DNA from: Alviniconcha marisindica
Taxonomy: Eukaryota > Mollusca > Gastropoda > Provannidae
NCBI GenBank assembly: GCA_018857735.1
Contig: JABMCL010000736.1
Span: 140,001 to 204,000, forward strand
Direction: 5' to 3'
Length of the DNA: 64,000 nt
Both the position numbers and the translations under genes were made by a program. A model generated the notes under the pieces. It was given only the letters and a program-made list of their open reading frames with translations. It was not told the DNA's origin and searched no databases. Of this stretch, positions 1 through 48,899 are shown one piece after another. The stretch's first letter is position 1. Every line of letters begins with the position of its first letter.

Positions 1-223
1 GCTTCTAACTGATTGGAGGCCTTAGTCTGAACCCAGAAGAAAGTCGTGTGAAATATTGTACAGTAAAACAGTACCTTCCCCCTACACACACGCACACACA
101 CTCTCCACCTTGCTCGGTGTCCTTGTCTTCTTGTCTGTGTCGTAGCTTACAAATATGTGTACATATATAATAAGATCTAGAATAGTCGGGCGAGTGCTGG
201 ATGTAAAAAAGAACAAAAGAACA

Positions 224-277
<54 letters not shown>

Positions 278-1129
278 CACACACAAAGCGTAATTCCTAT
301 CTAATACTCTCGTAAATAAAGAATCTTATCTTGTCTATACCTCTGTCCATCCCTTCGCCTGCATGCCGTCAAGAATGTTGCCTTCCTGATTCATTCAACT
401 TCACTTGCTGGGTCTCACTTTTATTCAGACAAAAAGTGATGATGCATGCCGCGAACACTACAGTGAATCGGACATCAGTTGAGGCTGGCTTACTTGTGAC
501 TCGATGAATAGCGTTTTCCCCGGAGACGATCTTCGCGGATGACTGGACGTTGATGTCGAGGAACTAATGAACTCTTTGTCCGCATGCCCTACGGGTCTGT
601 CTGGACAGGCTTCTTTCTGTCTCTGATCTACAGGTCACTGCCTTCGGCTCCCACAAACTCTTAGCAGGCTTTGCTTTTTTTTACCCTTCTCTCGAATACC
701 CACTGACAAATCAATGGCTTTCTGATCGCTAGACTAGACAGTGACAGCATCTTCAATCAATCAAACGCCACAGCAGCATGCAACAGGCACGCGCAGACAG
801 TAGGAATGTGCACCGTAGCATGAAATTACTCACCTTCCTTCTCCAGGGAGGTGCAAAGCAGCCAGAAACTTCAGGAAGAGCGATTGGACACTTCCGTTTT
901 GACATTGACGCGCATGCGCAGCCTCTCGGGTGCAATGCGAAGCGCCATTGCCGTGCAGTGATATATATTTACGAATATTTTGAAAAGATGAAAGAGTTCT
1001 TTGACTGTTGAGAATACTTTATTTCTCAGTTCTCCGCTCCACTGAATAGAGAGAGGAGCGGGGGGAGAGAGAGAGAGAGAGGGGTGGGGGGGATTTTAAC
1101 GAGTCCTGTCAACGCAGGGGTCAGCTGAG

Positions 1130-1194
<65 letters not shown>

Positions 1195-1244
1195 GGGGAG
1201 ATGAAGTTTAGAGAGGTAGGTACAGACACAGAGAGATGAGAGGA

Positions 1245-1299
<55 letters not shown>

Positions 1300-1337
1300 T
1301 TTATTTCTCAACGGTTAAGATATTAACACAAAGGCAG

Positions 1338-1381
<44 letters not shown>

Positions 1382-2958
1382 GAAGTTATCACATATTGTT
1401 TCAGTTAATTCGACTATTCCCATACGTCTCTTTAGCATGCTCCTTCAGTTTCAGTTGGTCTGTTGGTACAACCACCCAACGATATAAGAGCAAACAAAAA
1501 ATTAAAGGGAGCCCAGAATGACGAGAATCCGACGGCAAGAACGCGGACAGCAATAGCTGGGATATGCGGGTTCGGTTTGCACGAGTCTGGGATTACGAAG
1601 GTTTAGCTGGGCCTGTCATCGAGCGTCTGGGGCTCAACACCCTTCCTGCCTTCTCGTCTTCAGCTGCGGTGACCCCGGTGTTTAATCTGGTCAGTCTTGA
1701 CACCCAGGGTGCGGTTGTCGACCTCCGGGTACCAGATACAGCGCTGTCACGTTTGCACTGCACTGGCTCGTGTTCGGCACGCCCCCAGTAGCTTCCTTTC
1801 CAAGGTCTGCTCAACTTTATAGGTGGTCTTGGCGCTCTCCCTTCATGTTTCTTAACTTAGTTCACGTAACAGTGGGCAACTTGCCACGGTTCCCTTTTTA
1901 AAGTGTCTCATTTCCCTACCTGCAAGCACTCTCTTACCCCCATTTGCCTCACAAGAACACAGAAAACCTCTCAATCACGCGAAACAATTGTTGCTTACGC
2001 GCATGTCTAGTCAGTCTGCCGCAACGCCCGTCGACACCCCCCCCCCCCCAACCTCCTGCCCCAACCCCCGCCTGAAAAAAGAGGAGGGGAGGTGGGGGAA
2101 GGCGAGAATAAAAAAAGAATTAAAAAAAAAAAAAAAAAAAGAAGAAGAAGAAGAAGAAGAAGAAGAAAAAAAAGGCTGAACACCAAACACCGCTCTGGCT
2201 TAACTCTGAGAGGTCCACGAGACACAAACATGTGCACGGCTGACGTTTTGTACTACAGGAAAAATGCATCATGAAAATGTTGGGCAACAGGCGCTTGGTG
2301 AGCGATAGGTAAACACCGAAACATCGCTCTGCACTGGTAAGACTGGCAGCTGCTCTTGGGGCTGCTGCAGCCTAATTGATTCATGTACCCCCCCCCCTCC
2401 CCCCCCATCCTCCCCCACACACCCCACAGGACAAATACAGTTCAAAATGGGGGATGGGGGGGTGGGGGTGGGGGGGTGGGGGGGGGGTGTATACTGGTCA
2501 TCCGATTGATCCAGCGGCTTATTGATAAAGAATCGGGTCAATACAGCTTGAACAGAATCAGTTTGAGAGCGTGTACAGAATTTGATGCCTGCAACCACAT
2601 CCTACACCTGTGTGCCTCGCACCTCGTGAACATGCCTTGGAAATGGTCCACTGCGCTCTCAGAGTTTCAATGATTCTTTACGTCCACAGAGGCCATAACG
2701 ACCATTAGGGACAGGGAGCCCAGGATGGCCACCTCGACTTCCACACAGCTCCTGAGCTGCTGAAATCTAGGGCACATTTTATACGTTGGAACACCTCACA
2801 CCAGCAGACCAAAGAATGTGGGAATGGCAGACTAGAGCAGACCACCTGTTAACCTGACCGTTAACCTTTGACCAATATCTGAGCCCATGACATCATCACT
2901 ATCATCAACATCCACCCGCCAAGTACAAGTAAACCCCCCCCCCACCCCCCCCCCACAA

Positions 2959-3008
<50 letters not shown>

Positions 3009-3505
3009 ACACGGACACACTGATGGGTCGCGAGCTGGGCTGTTTCAGGCTGAGCAGGTACGTGCACGCGCTCCACGGTGAGCGAGTCAGGTGGAGTGTG
3101 AAGGAGTTTGACTGGTGAAGTGGAGCGACCTCAGACCCAGGTCGATGTCTCGTTACCCGCGTTGTGGGGCGGCTCTGCCTACAGGTTCCAGATGTCGGCT
3201 TCACGGACCGATGAGCAGGCGGCGTTCTGCCCGCTTTGGCTTTCCTCCGTGGCGGGCCGGCGTGCGTGCAGACGGCTTGCGGGAAGATGGGAAGATATTG
3301 GTCAAGGGGTCGATTCTTTTCACCCGCTGTGCGTCGTGTTATATAAACGTGGACTAGAATGGGTTCAAGGTGGCTGAGTTGGATGGTCCTGGACGAGCTG
3401 TACCTGTTAGCACAACAGTACTGGAAGCACAAGTATTTGTGACTCTCTGTGTCTCTCTGAGTGTGTGTGTGTTAGTGTGTGTGTGAGTGTGTGTGTGAGT
3501 ATATG

Positions 3506-3550
<45 letters not shown>

Positions 3551-3599
3551 AGGAGAAGAGAGTAGAGAGAGAGAGAGAGAGAGAGAACAACTGAAATTA

Positions 3600-3652
3600 T
3601 TAGGATAGTAGCGTTAGGTCTTTGAACCTTCTAACAGATCTTGCTATACTAC

Positions 3653-3712
<60 letters not shown>

Positions 3713-3793
3713 TCGAACTCGAAGACTTTAATACTTAAGGATAGTAGCGTTAGGTCCATTTGAACCTATCTAACAGCCAGTCCTTGCTATACT

Positions 3794-3866
<73 letters not shown>

Positions 3867-3871
3867 TGTGT
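3600..3871. repeat. Two copies of a GA-flanked dispersed element
   Basis: Positions about 3600-3654 and 3722-3797 share GGATAGTAGCGTTAGGTC, a short inverted pair (TAGGT...ACCTA) and CTTGCTATACTACA. Each is bounded by GA runs. A third copy, also between GA runs, is at 46214-46305. This suggests a small mobile element with a GA tail rather than simple repeat drift. Confidence 0.7.
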
Positions 3872-4010
3872 CAACAAACAAGGGAGTTAATTAGCGCTCG
3901 AAATACGTAACACAAGTTCAACTAAGACGTGACCTGAGTCGCCTACGGTAACTCTCCTGGCATGCGTGTAAATACAAGGTACATAATCTACACCAGAGGT
4001 GTATCTCGTG
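3872..4010. repeat. Foldback family 1, single-arm copy
   Basis: It begins CAACAAACAAGGGAGTTAAT and has TAGCGCTCGAAATACGTAAC, GAGTCGCCTACGGTAACTC and AATACAAGGTACATA. The same blocks recur at 27487-27600, 40185-40325 (inverted), 45570-45720, 51838-51917, 57985-58255 (two) and 63744-63985 (both arms). Confidence 0.75.
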
Positions 4011-4384
4011 CATTAGAGACAGAGAGGTATATTAGAGACAGAGAGAGTCGAAAAAGCCAACAAGAAGCATATCTCGATATTCTACATATCACTTGTTTGC
4101 AACCGTGAAAGAAGTATCAACGAGTTCTTCACGACGTATCCAGCACGAGATCAAAACACAATATATCAAATTACAAGTGTACGCCCGATTCACGCTTATG
4201 ATACACAATCACATGTTTTGAAACCAAATATATTCCGCGGGCACTATCGGTCTATATTAATGATAATATTGCAATACGTGTGAGTTTTAAACACGCATGC
4301 GATTTATGCCTCCAGTGCTGTAGCATGTGAACAGTACAGGCTTTACGAGTGTTGCTAAGCACCGCTGTTTACTTTCTGTTTCAG

Positions 4385-27810
<23,426 letters not shown>

Positions 27811-27903
27811 TTGGTTCAGTTTGCGTGTGATCTGGGATATACCATGTGATGTGAAGACTCCAGCCCTTTCTTTTCTTTGTTGGAATATGAGCCAGTCATA
27901 AAA

Positions 27904-27915
27904 AATAAAAATAAA
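27904..27915 (+). terminator. Poly(A) signals of the ADAMTSL2-like gene
   Basis: Two adjacent AATAAA hexamers (27904-27909 and 27910-27915) lie about 95 nt after the stop codon. This would give a short 3' UTR. Use of later signals cannot be excluded. Confidence 0.55.
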
Positions 27916-29060
27916 AGCTCCTTTGAAGGATTGCTCCTGTTTCCAAGGATTGAGATTTTGTAACGCAATGTTCGTCGTATAATATACACTTCAGTAAGTA
28001 ACTGACGGTTGTAATCATGGAGAACCCTGCAGATACTGCTGTTGTTTCTATGGAGTGTCTAATGATCCAGACAACTTGCCTCCCAATCAAACTGTCATGT
28101 GTTCAAGGAATTGTTTGTCGTTCAATGCGTTTACCAAGACGCTTACATGTATGTCAAAAATAGAAGTTAAAAAAAAAGAAAAAAAAAGAAAAAAAGAAAG
28201 AAAGAAAGAAAGGGAAAGAGAGAAAAGTAAGAGAGAGAGAGAGAGGTAAAGGGAAAAAAGGAAGTACAGTGTGTGCTTGCCTATGACAAGGATAATTATC
28301 ATATTCCATGCAATGTTTGTGTACAGAGTACAGATCTGAGACAGTAGAACAGCCTACAATGCTTTGATGTTGACTCCGTTTCCTTTTGTACTGACCATTA
28401 GTTTTGTGTATATAAATGTAAATTAGACTAACATGATTAGTACACACATGTTCATTGAGCTGAGCAGAATGTATGCTTAGATACAGGAGAGCGAGAGAAA
28501 ACATGACATTATGTGTGTGAAAGATGTGATAAACAAACTCATTGTTTAACTATTTCGATGTAGTCTCACTTGATGTAATTCTTAGCTGATTTTATTTTTA
28601 TTTTTAGCTGATTAGACAATATTTACCATACCAGAGTCGCTGATATTTAATCTGTGTTTGTTTCCTCTCAATTGTAAAAATACTCAACTCTCCGACAAAA
28701 GTGCAGTGCTAATGGAAATTGTTGGAACCATGTATTTTATTGGCTACAGTGATTGGCCATGTATTAATCAATATGGTGTGTATCCTGTTCATAATGTTCC
28801 TAATACACGTACGGTTTATTTAGCAAACAAATCTTATAATCATTGGCTGATTTTAAAAAGAGGATTATACGTAGACTGTTCACTGCCTGTGAGCTTTGTG
28901 TGATGGGTAGTTTTACATTGTGTTTTTTCCTGAAACTGTCAAGTTTCAGTGTGAGTTTGGCTGGAGGAAAAAAATAAGGCTTCTTGAAGAGGCCGCTAAA
29001 ACATATGGAGGCATCATGATGGAATTGATTACCTAGCAGAGTCAGTTAAATGCATGCATG

Positions 29061-29091
<31 letters not shown>

Positions 29092-29164
29092 TGTGTGTGA
29101 GTGAGTGAGTGTGTGTGTGTGCCAAAAAGAGCGACTGGGAGAGCGACCTGAAAAGTGACAGAGA

Positions 29165-29212
<48 letters not shown>

Positions 29213-31144
29213 ATCTTGTACAGAGTGAGAAGAGGATTGTAAAACTGCAATTAGTTTGGGTGGTGTAACTCTTCGGGCCAATCTTAAGCTACGATTCTGG
29301 AAGAAAATCGAGGACTGTTTGTAAGCTCAGTGGATGCTCAACTGCTTTGGTTTGTCAAACTGATAGAATAGGCCTATGTTATGATGGTCTTGACTCATAT
29401 ACAGGAAAGCTTAAAAAGAAAAGGTTCTAAAACTTGTCAGAAAGTTAAAAAAGTACTAAGAAGACAACAACAAAAAATATGCTAGTTTTGAAAATTAATC
29501 TGCGTTGCAGAAAGCTGAGGAAAATGTTTCATGTTTTCAGTGTTTCTTCAACTTGGTGTGTTAAGCTTTTGCCAGAGAGCTGAAGAAACAATAATAGTCT
29601 TCTTTAGTGTCTCTGCAGACCTCAACAGTCAGCCAAATCAACAAACTTACAGAACTCACTGGACAGATCTTCTGCATTGATATAAAAACGTTAACAATAG
29701 AAAGTTGAGAAGTACTTGTTTTCAGCTTTTAAGGACTCCTTCAACTTTTGGCTACTTCATAGGTTTTTGTTTGACTAAACTGAGGCTACTTCGTAAGTTT
29801 TTTGTTTTGCTAAATTGAGGCTACTTCTTAGGTTTTTGTTTCGCTACAAGATTGAAGCTACTTCTTTGGTTTTTGTTTGGCAAAAAGATTGAGGCTACTT
29901 CTTAGGTTTTGTTTAGCTACTTCTTCAGTTTTTGTTTGGCTAAAAGATTGAGGCTACTTCTTAATTTTTTGTTTGGCGAAAACTAAAGATTGAGGCTACT
30001 TCTTCAGTTTTTCTTTGGCTAAAAGACAGGCTACTTCTTTGGTTTTTGTTTGGCTAAAAGATTGAAGCTTTTTTTTGCAAATAAAAACATGAGTAACCAT
30101 TTTCTTAATCTTTTTTTTCTGTAAAATACACAGGAACCACTGAACATTTAGATAATGAGTAGTTATCCAGCTTGACAAAGCCCTCGTTTGCGGGAATTTG
30201 GATGAAAAGTTTCAGAACCAGGACATGCTTGGACTGTTGTTTTATGTTCTCTACAGTAACAAGTAATTATTGATTTTTCTCTTACTCTTAGCCAGTTTGA
30301 GGATGATCACAAAAACAAGAAAACTAAAAAATGTAACCCATTAAAAAAAAAAAAAAAACCTGCACTTAAGCCAAGTCTGAACCGAGCTTCTGAAAATGCA
30401 CCAGGTATAGATTCTTAATCTGACGACTCTGAGCTACATTTACTGCACAGAAGAAAGAAACAGCTCCTTAACTGCATGTGGGCCAACCCAAACCATGATG
30501 GTATTAATGCTGCAGTCTGAAGTCTGGCCCACATGCTACTGGGCTGCCCTCTGTTCAATCATGCAAAAGTTGTGGATTTTTCTTTTTAAATCTTTTTATT
30601 TGTATGTTTGTGTAACTCTATACTTTTATACTCATTGTCAGTTAGAATGCAAAATGTATGTTGATGTTATAGTTGGACTGGTCTTCAGCAATTGCTACCT
30701 ACTCACGAAACATTCAGTGACCGCATCAAAGAAACTGGGTCTTTATAATACCTCTTGTGAAGGACTCAAAACTTATTGTGCATATTTTCCTTTGACTGTG
30801 GAAAAAACAGTGAGTCAAGCTGAAAAGGCCTGTAGACAGACAGGTGACCCACAGATAAAGACCACAGAGCAACCAAGTCTACACCACGATCAGTGTAGTA
30901 TCCACGCACATTAAATGCTGACATGAGTTTGGTGCTAACCTCTTAAATAAAATCCAAGTTGTCAGTGGTAAGCTAGCAAATTCAGGGGGGGGGGGGGGGG
31001 GGGAGGGGGGGGGGTGCTGAAATGTTTTAAGGTCAGTAGACCACACTCATGGTTTTGCAGAAATTAAAGCTGAAAATGTGATGAAGAGAATTAACGAGTT
31101 CTTGTTCTACCTCTGTGGCCTTTGCTTTGTTTGCCACTGTGTGT

Positions 31145-31215
<71 letters not shown>

Positions 31216-31290
31216 TGTGATGCAAGACGTGGTCTGTGTGTGGCTGGTAACCCACAACAGAGCCCAAGCCTTTGAGGAAAGGTGACTGTC
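27916..31290. other. Intergenic AT-rich DNA between the ADAMTSL2-like gene and KIF24
   Basis: No supported gene. It contains an AAAG-rich tract (28160-28240), TG then GA runs (29058-29210), a 37-bp minisatellite (29740-30080), an A run (30342), a G run (30986-31014) and (TG)n (31148-31220). Short open frames lack homology or composition support. Confidence 0.6.
29740..30080. repeat. 37-bp degenerate minisatellite, about 9 units
   Basis: Units share GAGGCTACTTCTTAGG and TTTTTGTTTGGCTAAAAGAT, with losses in several copies. Confidence 0.88.
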
Positions 31291-31294
31291 ACAG

Positions 31295-31485
31295 CTTCAC
31301 ATCAAACGCCAAGCCAGGAAAGAGCGGAAAGCCAACCTGGCTGCTGCCGTAGCCTGCCTGGTGTGTGGACGCATCTGCGCGTCAGACTTTGGTCTGAGAT
31401 CACACCAGAGGCACCACTGACATTGTAGTCGTCACTTTGTGATGGACAACTATGATGGTGATGATGATGATGATGATGATGATGA
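31295..31485 (+). mobile_element. LINE ORF2 3'-end remnant with C2H2-like finger and GAT tail
   Basis: One frame ends RQARKERKANLAAAVACLVC then GRICASDFGLRSHQRHH and a TGA. A basic stretch followed by C-x2-C-G-R-x-C-x-S-x-x-G-L-x-S-H-x-x-x-H just before the stop is typical of the C terminus of LINE reverse-transcriptase proteins. About 50 nt later a (GAT)n tail (31455-31486) follows, as in LINE 3' ends. Upstream ORF2 sequence is absent. Confidence 0.6.
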
Positions 31486-31486
31486 T

Positions 31487-31490
31487 TGAT

Positions 31491-31530
<40 letters not shown>

Positions 31531-31543
31531 TGATGCAAGACAT

Positions 31544-31597
<54 letters not shown>

Positions 31598-31605
31598 TGT
31601 GTACC
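31487..31605. repeat. Two (TG)n runs
   Basis: TG runs at 31494-31527 and 31546-31603 are separated by GAGTGATGCAAGACATGG. A similar GATGCAAGACGTGG lies at 31219, so the TG-plus-linker block is duplicated. Confidence 0.9.
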
Positions 31606-31849
31606 ATATTAATTATACAGTTTTTGTGACTGAACCTTTGCCATAAAAACAGACAAGCAAACAAGACTAATAATAAAACTACTGCAACTATTGTCTAACA
31701 GGAATTTGCTGCCTTCTTTATGGCTCATTATTTATATAAAACATTAACGAATATGCCAACAAAAAGATTAGTTACTGACATTTAAATCACAAAAGTATGA
31801 ATGATGCATAAAAGCACACAACTAACTTCAAATTTTAATGCAGCGTACG

Positions 31850-32070
31850 TGCACGTGCGCGCGCGCGCGGCGCACACACCGACTAGCACGTGCCTGGCTT
31901 GCAGAGGTCAGTGGATGAGGACTGGATCGGCAGCAACACACACACAAACACACACACATACACACACACACACACACAAAAAAAAAACCATACACACACA
32001 CGCACGCCGCGCAAACGCGCGCACGCCGGCACGCACACACACACACACTAGCATGTGCCAGGCTTGCAGA
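31850..32070. repeat. Local duplication around CA/CG repeats
   Basis: CTGGCTTGCAGAGGTCAGTGGATG... near 31890 and CAGGCTTGCAGAGGTGGATG near 32060 are copies flanking CA and CGCG repeats. Confidence 0.7.
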
Positions 32071-32217
32071 GGTGGATGTGGACCGGTTCGATAGCAACAC
32101 AAGCAACAGACAAAATACAAATATCAAAGCCATTTACTGATTTAGGCCCAAGGAGAAGAAACGGCTGTCTGCTACAGAGAGGGTGGGAAATGATTGCCTC
32201 CCTTTGAAAATCGTTAG

Positions 32218-32275
32218 TCTCGCGAGAGCTTTTGATATTCGCGGGACTTTCAAAATGGCGAGCTGCCTACTTGTG
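32218..32275 (+). promoter_or_regulatory. Candidate KIF24 promoter (TCTCGCGAGA plus YY1-like motif)
   Basis: TCTCGCGAGA at 32218-32227 is the palindromic CGCG core-promoter element bound by BANP in vertebrates. About 25 nt later AAAATGGCGAG resembles a YY1 site. The area is locally CpG-richer than its surroundings and lies 1.6 kb upstream of the first coding exon, which needs an upstream noncoding exon. No transcription start or first-exon donor could be fixed. Confidence 0.45.
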
Positions 32276-33864
32276 TATCGTTGCCAGACAACACCAACTA
32301 CTGTCTTTTTCAACAGTTGCGAAAACGAAAGACTTTACAAAAAATCTTTTTCCAAGTCCCAGAAAACCTTATTTCAACTGATTATATGTACACAAAAGAT
32401 ACAACAGACCTTGACATTTGCACTTCTGCCCAGCCCAATCGGCGAGTCGGAAAGGTGACATGCTTAGGCATGTCCCACCTTGTCAACTTACGAACTTGAA
32501 CGCGTGCCATGGAAAGATCAGTGTGTTGATATTTTTGTTTCACCGTGACACGCATGCCTGTCGGGCCATTTGAGGGTCACGTCAGTAACATATCGGCTGG
32601 ACTGATAAACGGTGTGGTAAGTTGGTTCGTTATTAAATACTGAACTGAGTGAAATACGGTCTTGGCACTGGTATTCTACGTGTTCGTTTGGTTGTTCTTT
32701 ATCCGGTACGTCGATAGTATCCAGCACTATAATGGACATGAATGAGACATTATTTTGTACTATGCCCTGAAGGTTTTGCCTTTGTGTTCTTTTCCTCAAA
32801 ATGACGACCTTTGTGTTTTGGAAGATAAACAGTCGTTTTTCTATTTTTATTATTATTATTTTATTGAAAAAGAAGAAGAAGATAAACACAGTCGATGGGA
32901 TGCAGAATTTGTCGTTTTTGCTGTGTAGATTAGCTAGTGCTAGTAATGTGGTGAATTGTGAATTAAGACAATTGGTACAGGAACAATTCAGTGGTGGGGG
33001 CAGCTGCCACTTCCAGTGTGACTGGAGGTGTGTGCTTTTCTCGCTGTTTTTTTGTTTTTTTTTGTTTTGAGAATCACTGTGTAGTCCATTCTATTCTGCA
33101 GGATGGCATTGCCTTACAGGCATTGGCTTTGGGTTTGACAGTGCAGAGCTTCAGCTCCAGTTTTTGAAATACATATATGAAACAGAACCTAAGAAATTTT
33201 GGTCAGGCCAGCTGAACTTCTGAAGCAAAGCCCCATATAGTTTTGGTTTACAGTCTTAATTCTGCTTATTGTTGAACTTATTCACATAATCTGAAAGTTG
33301 CTACCATATCATTTTCTTGTTTGAATTTTACCTCACTGGTTTATATGTGCTGCTTATTGGTCCCTTAATGGCTTCACTCCAGTAAAGAAGGAAAAACTGG
33401 CAATTCAGTAGCTGGTAAATGGTTGACATTTTCCAGAGGTTTCCTCAAGTTCCTGACTTCCTAAGGAAGAATATCAGTGGGTGTGGCAAGGGACTGGCAG
33501 TTGGAGTTGATTGTTGTAGTATAAAGTCTTTGTGATATTTTACACTCATTAGCTTTGATCATCAGATTACAGAGATTTAATAGCTGATCAGTTTCTGCTA
33601 CAGATATTCTGCCAGTGTGGGTTCTAGCTGTGTGATCAGTCTTTTTCTTCCAGCTGGCATAACTGTTTTTGTTGTTTTTTGTTTACTTATTTATACATTT
33701 AACTTTTTTTTCTTCTTTTTTTTAGTTTAATCCTGAAACAGCAACAGCAACAATTTAAAGCTGGTCCGGCTGTTATTAGTATTAGTAATATTGTGAAAGC
33801 GTAATTTGACTCATAAGTTGCAAGACTGAAAGCTATTGTTTTTTGTTTGTTTATCACACCACAG
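32276..33864. other. Presumed KIF24 5' UTR/intron 1
   Basis: AT-rich sequence between the candidate promoter and the first coding exon. No second exon could be identified. A GAAGAA patch is at 32868-32882 and T-rich runs near 33700 precede the acceptor. Confidence 0.4.
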
Positions 33865-33874
33865 GTTAACTAAC

Positions 33875-46918
<13,044 letters not shown>

Positions 46919-47297
46919 TCTTCCACCACCAGTGTTAGTGACTTCCCTTGGAAGCTGCTTGGCACACCTAGGCATCCATGGATTTATGAGACAAAGCTGT
47001 TTAAGTTTGGGGACGCTTGTCTGATGTAGCGTTCATTTTAACAGGTTGCTCATGTACAACTCCTTGTCTTTCAGTGTTCACATGGCTACTGGGCGCTCAT
47101 TCACCTTTTGAGCCTTCAGTTTGACTGGTGTCTTTCCATCCTGTCTACCCGTCTCCGGTCTGTGTTACAGGTGTCATGTTTTTAGCTTCCCATGTCCTCC
47201 ATGTCCTCCTGACGCAGGCATTTGCACTCACTCACACAATGCAGCAGACACAAACATGCCGGCATGCAATACTCAGTTTTCCTGACCCATGGCACTG

Positions 47298-47303
47298 AAT
47301 AAA
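47298..47303 (+). terminator. Candidate poly(A) signal of KIF24
   Basis: AATAAA, 380 nt after the KIF24 stop codon. It is the first canonical hexamer noticed downstream of the coding region. Confidence 0.45.
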
Positions 47304-47489
47304 CAGAACCCTTGAGGAATGGCATGAGTGAGTCTGATCCAGTTTTATAGGTGACACTTGTGTGAAAATAGTCGAGTGAGAAATCATGAAAGAAATCAGT
47401 GCGAGGCCGAGCATGATCAAGATGTGGCACATGAAAAAAGGTGGAGAATGGCATGGAATGTTAGAAATAGTAGTTTTAGATGACTTGTT

Positions 47490-47740
47490 CAACTTTGATG
47501 TGGAAGATCCATCCACATGAAAGGTTCAAAAGAATGCTATATATTAGGACAAAACATAATCTGCAAATTTTTGGGGTAATCCCCTTTATCAAGCCACAAA
47601 ACAAAAACACTAAACAAAAAAGGGATTACCCTGAACATTTGCAGATTGTGTTTTTGCCCTGCTAATAGATAGCATTCTTTTGAACCTTTTATGTGTTTGG
47701 ATCTTGTTTTAGAATGCTAGCAGTCATTCTTGTTTTAGAT
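47490..47740. mobile_element. Foldback family 2 (MITE-like inverted repeat)
   Basis: The left arm has GGTTCAAAAGAATGCTATAT, CATAATCTGCAAAT and GGGGTAATCCCCT. The right arm has the complements in order, then TTTATGTGTTTGGATCTTG and GCTAGCAGTCATTCT. Copies are at 51655-51800 and, one arm only, 58500-58605. No coding capacity. Confidence 0.8.
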
Positions 47741-48880
47741 TTTTGATCAGGAAGACAAAAGAAGCCTGTACAAATGTATTGAACACACTGTTGTTGAAAA
47801 TGAGATTTTATAGTTTTGTTTGCTGTCTTATACATTTTTAGTGTTTTGAAGTCCTGAATCTGCATACAGAAAGCCACAGTTTCCATGGCAACCTTTATGA
47901 GGGAGAGTAGGAGCAGTGTGGCACTTGCGTGGCAGTTCACAATGCCGATGCCAGTCAGTGTAGTGTCACTTTAGCTGGAACCACTGGCCAGCTTTGTTCT
48001 GAAAAGATCTTGTGAAAGAGAAAGCCCAGGAAGGTAAATGCAAGTTTCCAGGAATGTGCTGCAAAAGAAACTGAAAAGCAAACTCACAAAAGAAAGAAAA
48101 AAGGAAAACAGAAGAAGAAAAAAAGAAAGAAAAAAATGGACAAAGATAATACTGTTTCTGTATTATGAGGTTGTGGTATGCAGAAGTTACGGAATTATGC
48201 TTGTATGACAAGTAGAATCTTTTACTGGTCTCTTCCATGTAATGCTATGCTCTGCTCTTGAGGCGACATTATGCTCATGGTTTGAGTGCATGCTGGCTTA
48301 TTTAGTTGTTTCCATAATGGACCAAATTTTGACATGGATCTTTAACATGCATATGTCGTCTTTTTGCATGTGCATCCACATAGTGGAGTTTAATTTCTAC
48401 TCTTAGTCACCAGTCCATGTGGTGACCACGCTCGATTACACTTAATTTTTGGCTTTTGAGAATTAGTTCTGTGTGTGTGTGTGTGTGTGTGTGTGCTACC
48501 TAGGAAATTGTGAGTGAATCTTTGAAGCATGTAAAAAAAAAGAAGCTTTGAACCAAAGGGAGCTTCATTTTCTTCATCTCTCCCCTCGTTCTTTGCTATA
48601 GATAGCTAAGCATAGAATATCAACATGTATAGAATTTAGCTGTTTTGAGTTACCTACTACTGAAGATGAGCCCATCCTCACTATAATTATACCGGGGAAA
48701 CAAAAAGTAAAATTAGACTTCATTTACACAAGGTAAGCTTGCCTTTACTTTTTTGCATCTCCCACAAAAATGCCAAGATCAAAATATGGGCCAGTTACAG
48801 AATTCATAAAACTTGGGTCTTGCTGACTGACTTGATAGTTAGGAAGAGCTTTGGGGAACAACAGGAGTCTGGTTGCCAGA
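47741..48880. other. KIF24 downstream flank, nothing recognised
   Basis: AT-rich sequence with an A/G-rich patch (48060-48140) and a short (TG)n (48472-48495). No gene supported. Confidence 0.4.
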
Positions 48881-48899
48881 AGGGGCTGTATTCAATTCT

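Larger units (their letters stand above)
1..4384. other. Repeat-rich DNA upstream of the first recognised exon
   Basis: No exon could be supported. It holds (CA)n at 224-286, GA runs at 1051-1080, 1132-1190, 1246-1298 and 1339-1382, poly-C at 2039-2049, an A/GAA tract at 2119-2174, C and G runs at 2389-2490, (AC)n at 2965-3011, a TG-to-GA stretch at 3460-3590, GA-flanked elements at 3600-3870 and a foldback half element at 3872-4010. It is either intron or 5' flank of the ADAMTSL2-like gene. Confidence 0.6.

Noticed and set aside
778..1011. 77-codon frame with MKLLTFLLQ considered as signal peptide of the ADAMTSL2-like gene
   Set aside because: The hydrophobic run is too short and followed by polar sequence. 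No convincing donor.
1564..1791. 75-codon open frame in the upstream region, considered as the missing signal-peptide exon
   Set aside because: No hydrophobic signal segment and no donor in a fitting phase.
2320..2380. Possible third SINE tail (GCAGCTGCTCTTGGGGCTGC)
   Set aside because: Similarity to the tails at 16.96 and 53.56 kb is too short to support a separate call.
30495..30914. 139-codon open frame downstream of the ADAMTSL2-like gene
   Set aside because: No recognisable domain, codon bias or splice structure. It is in AT-rich flank where such frames arise by chance.
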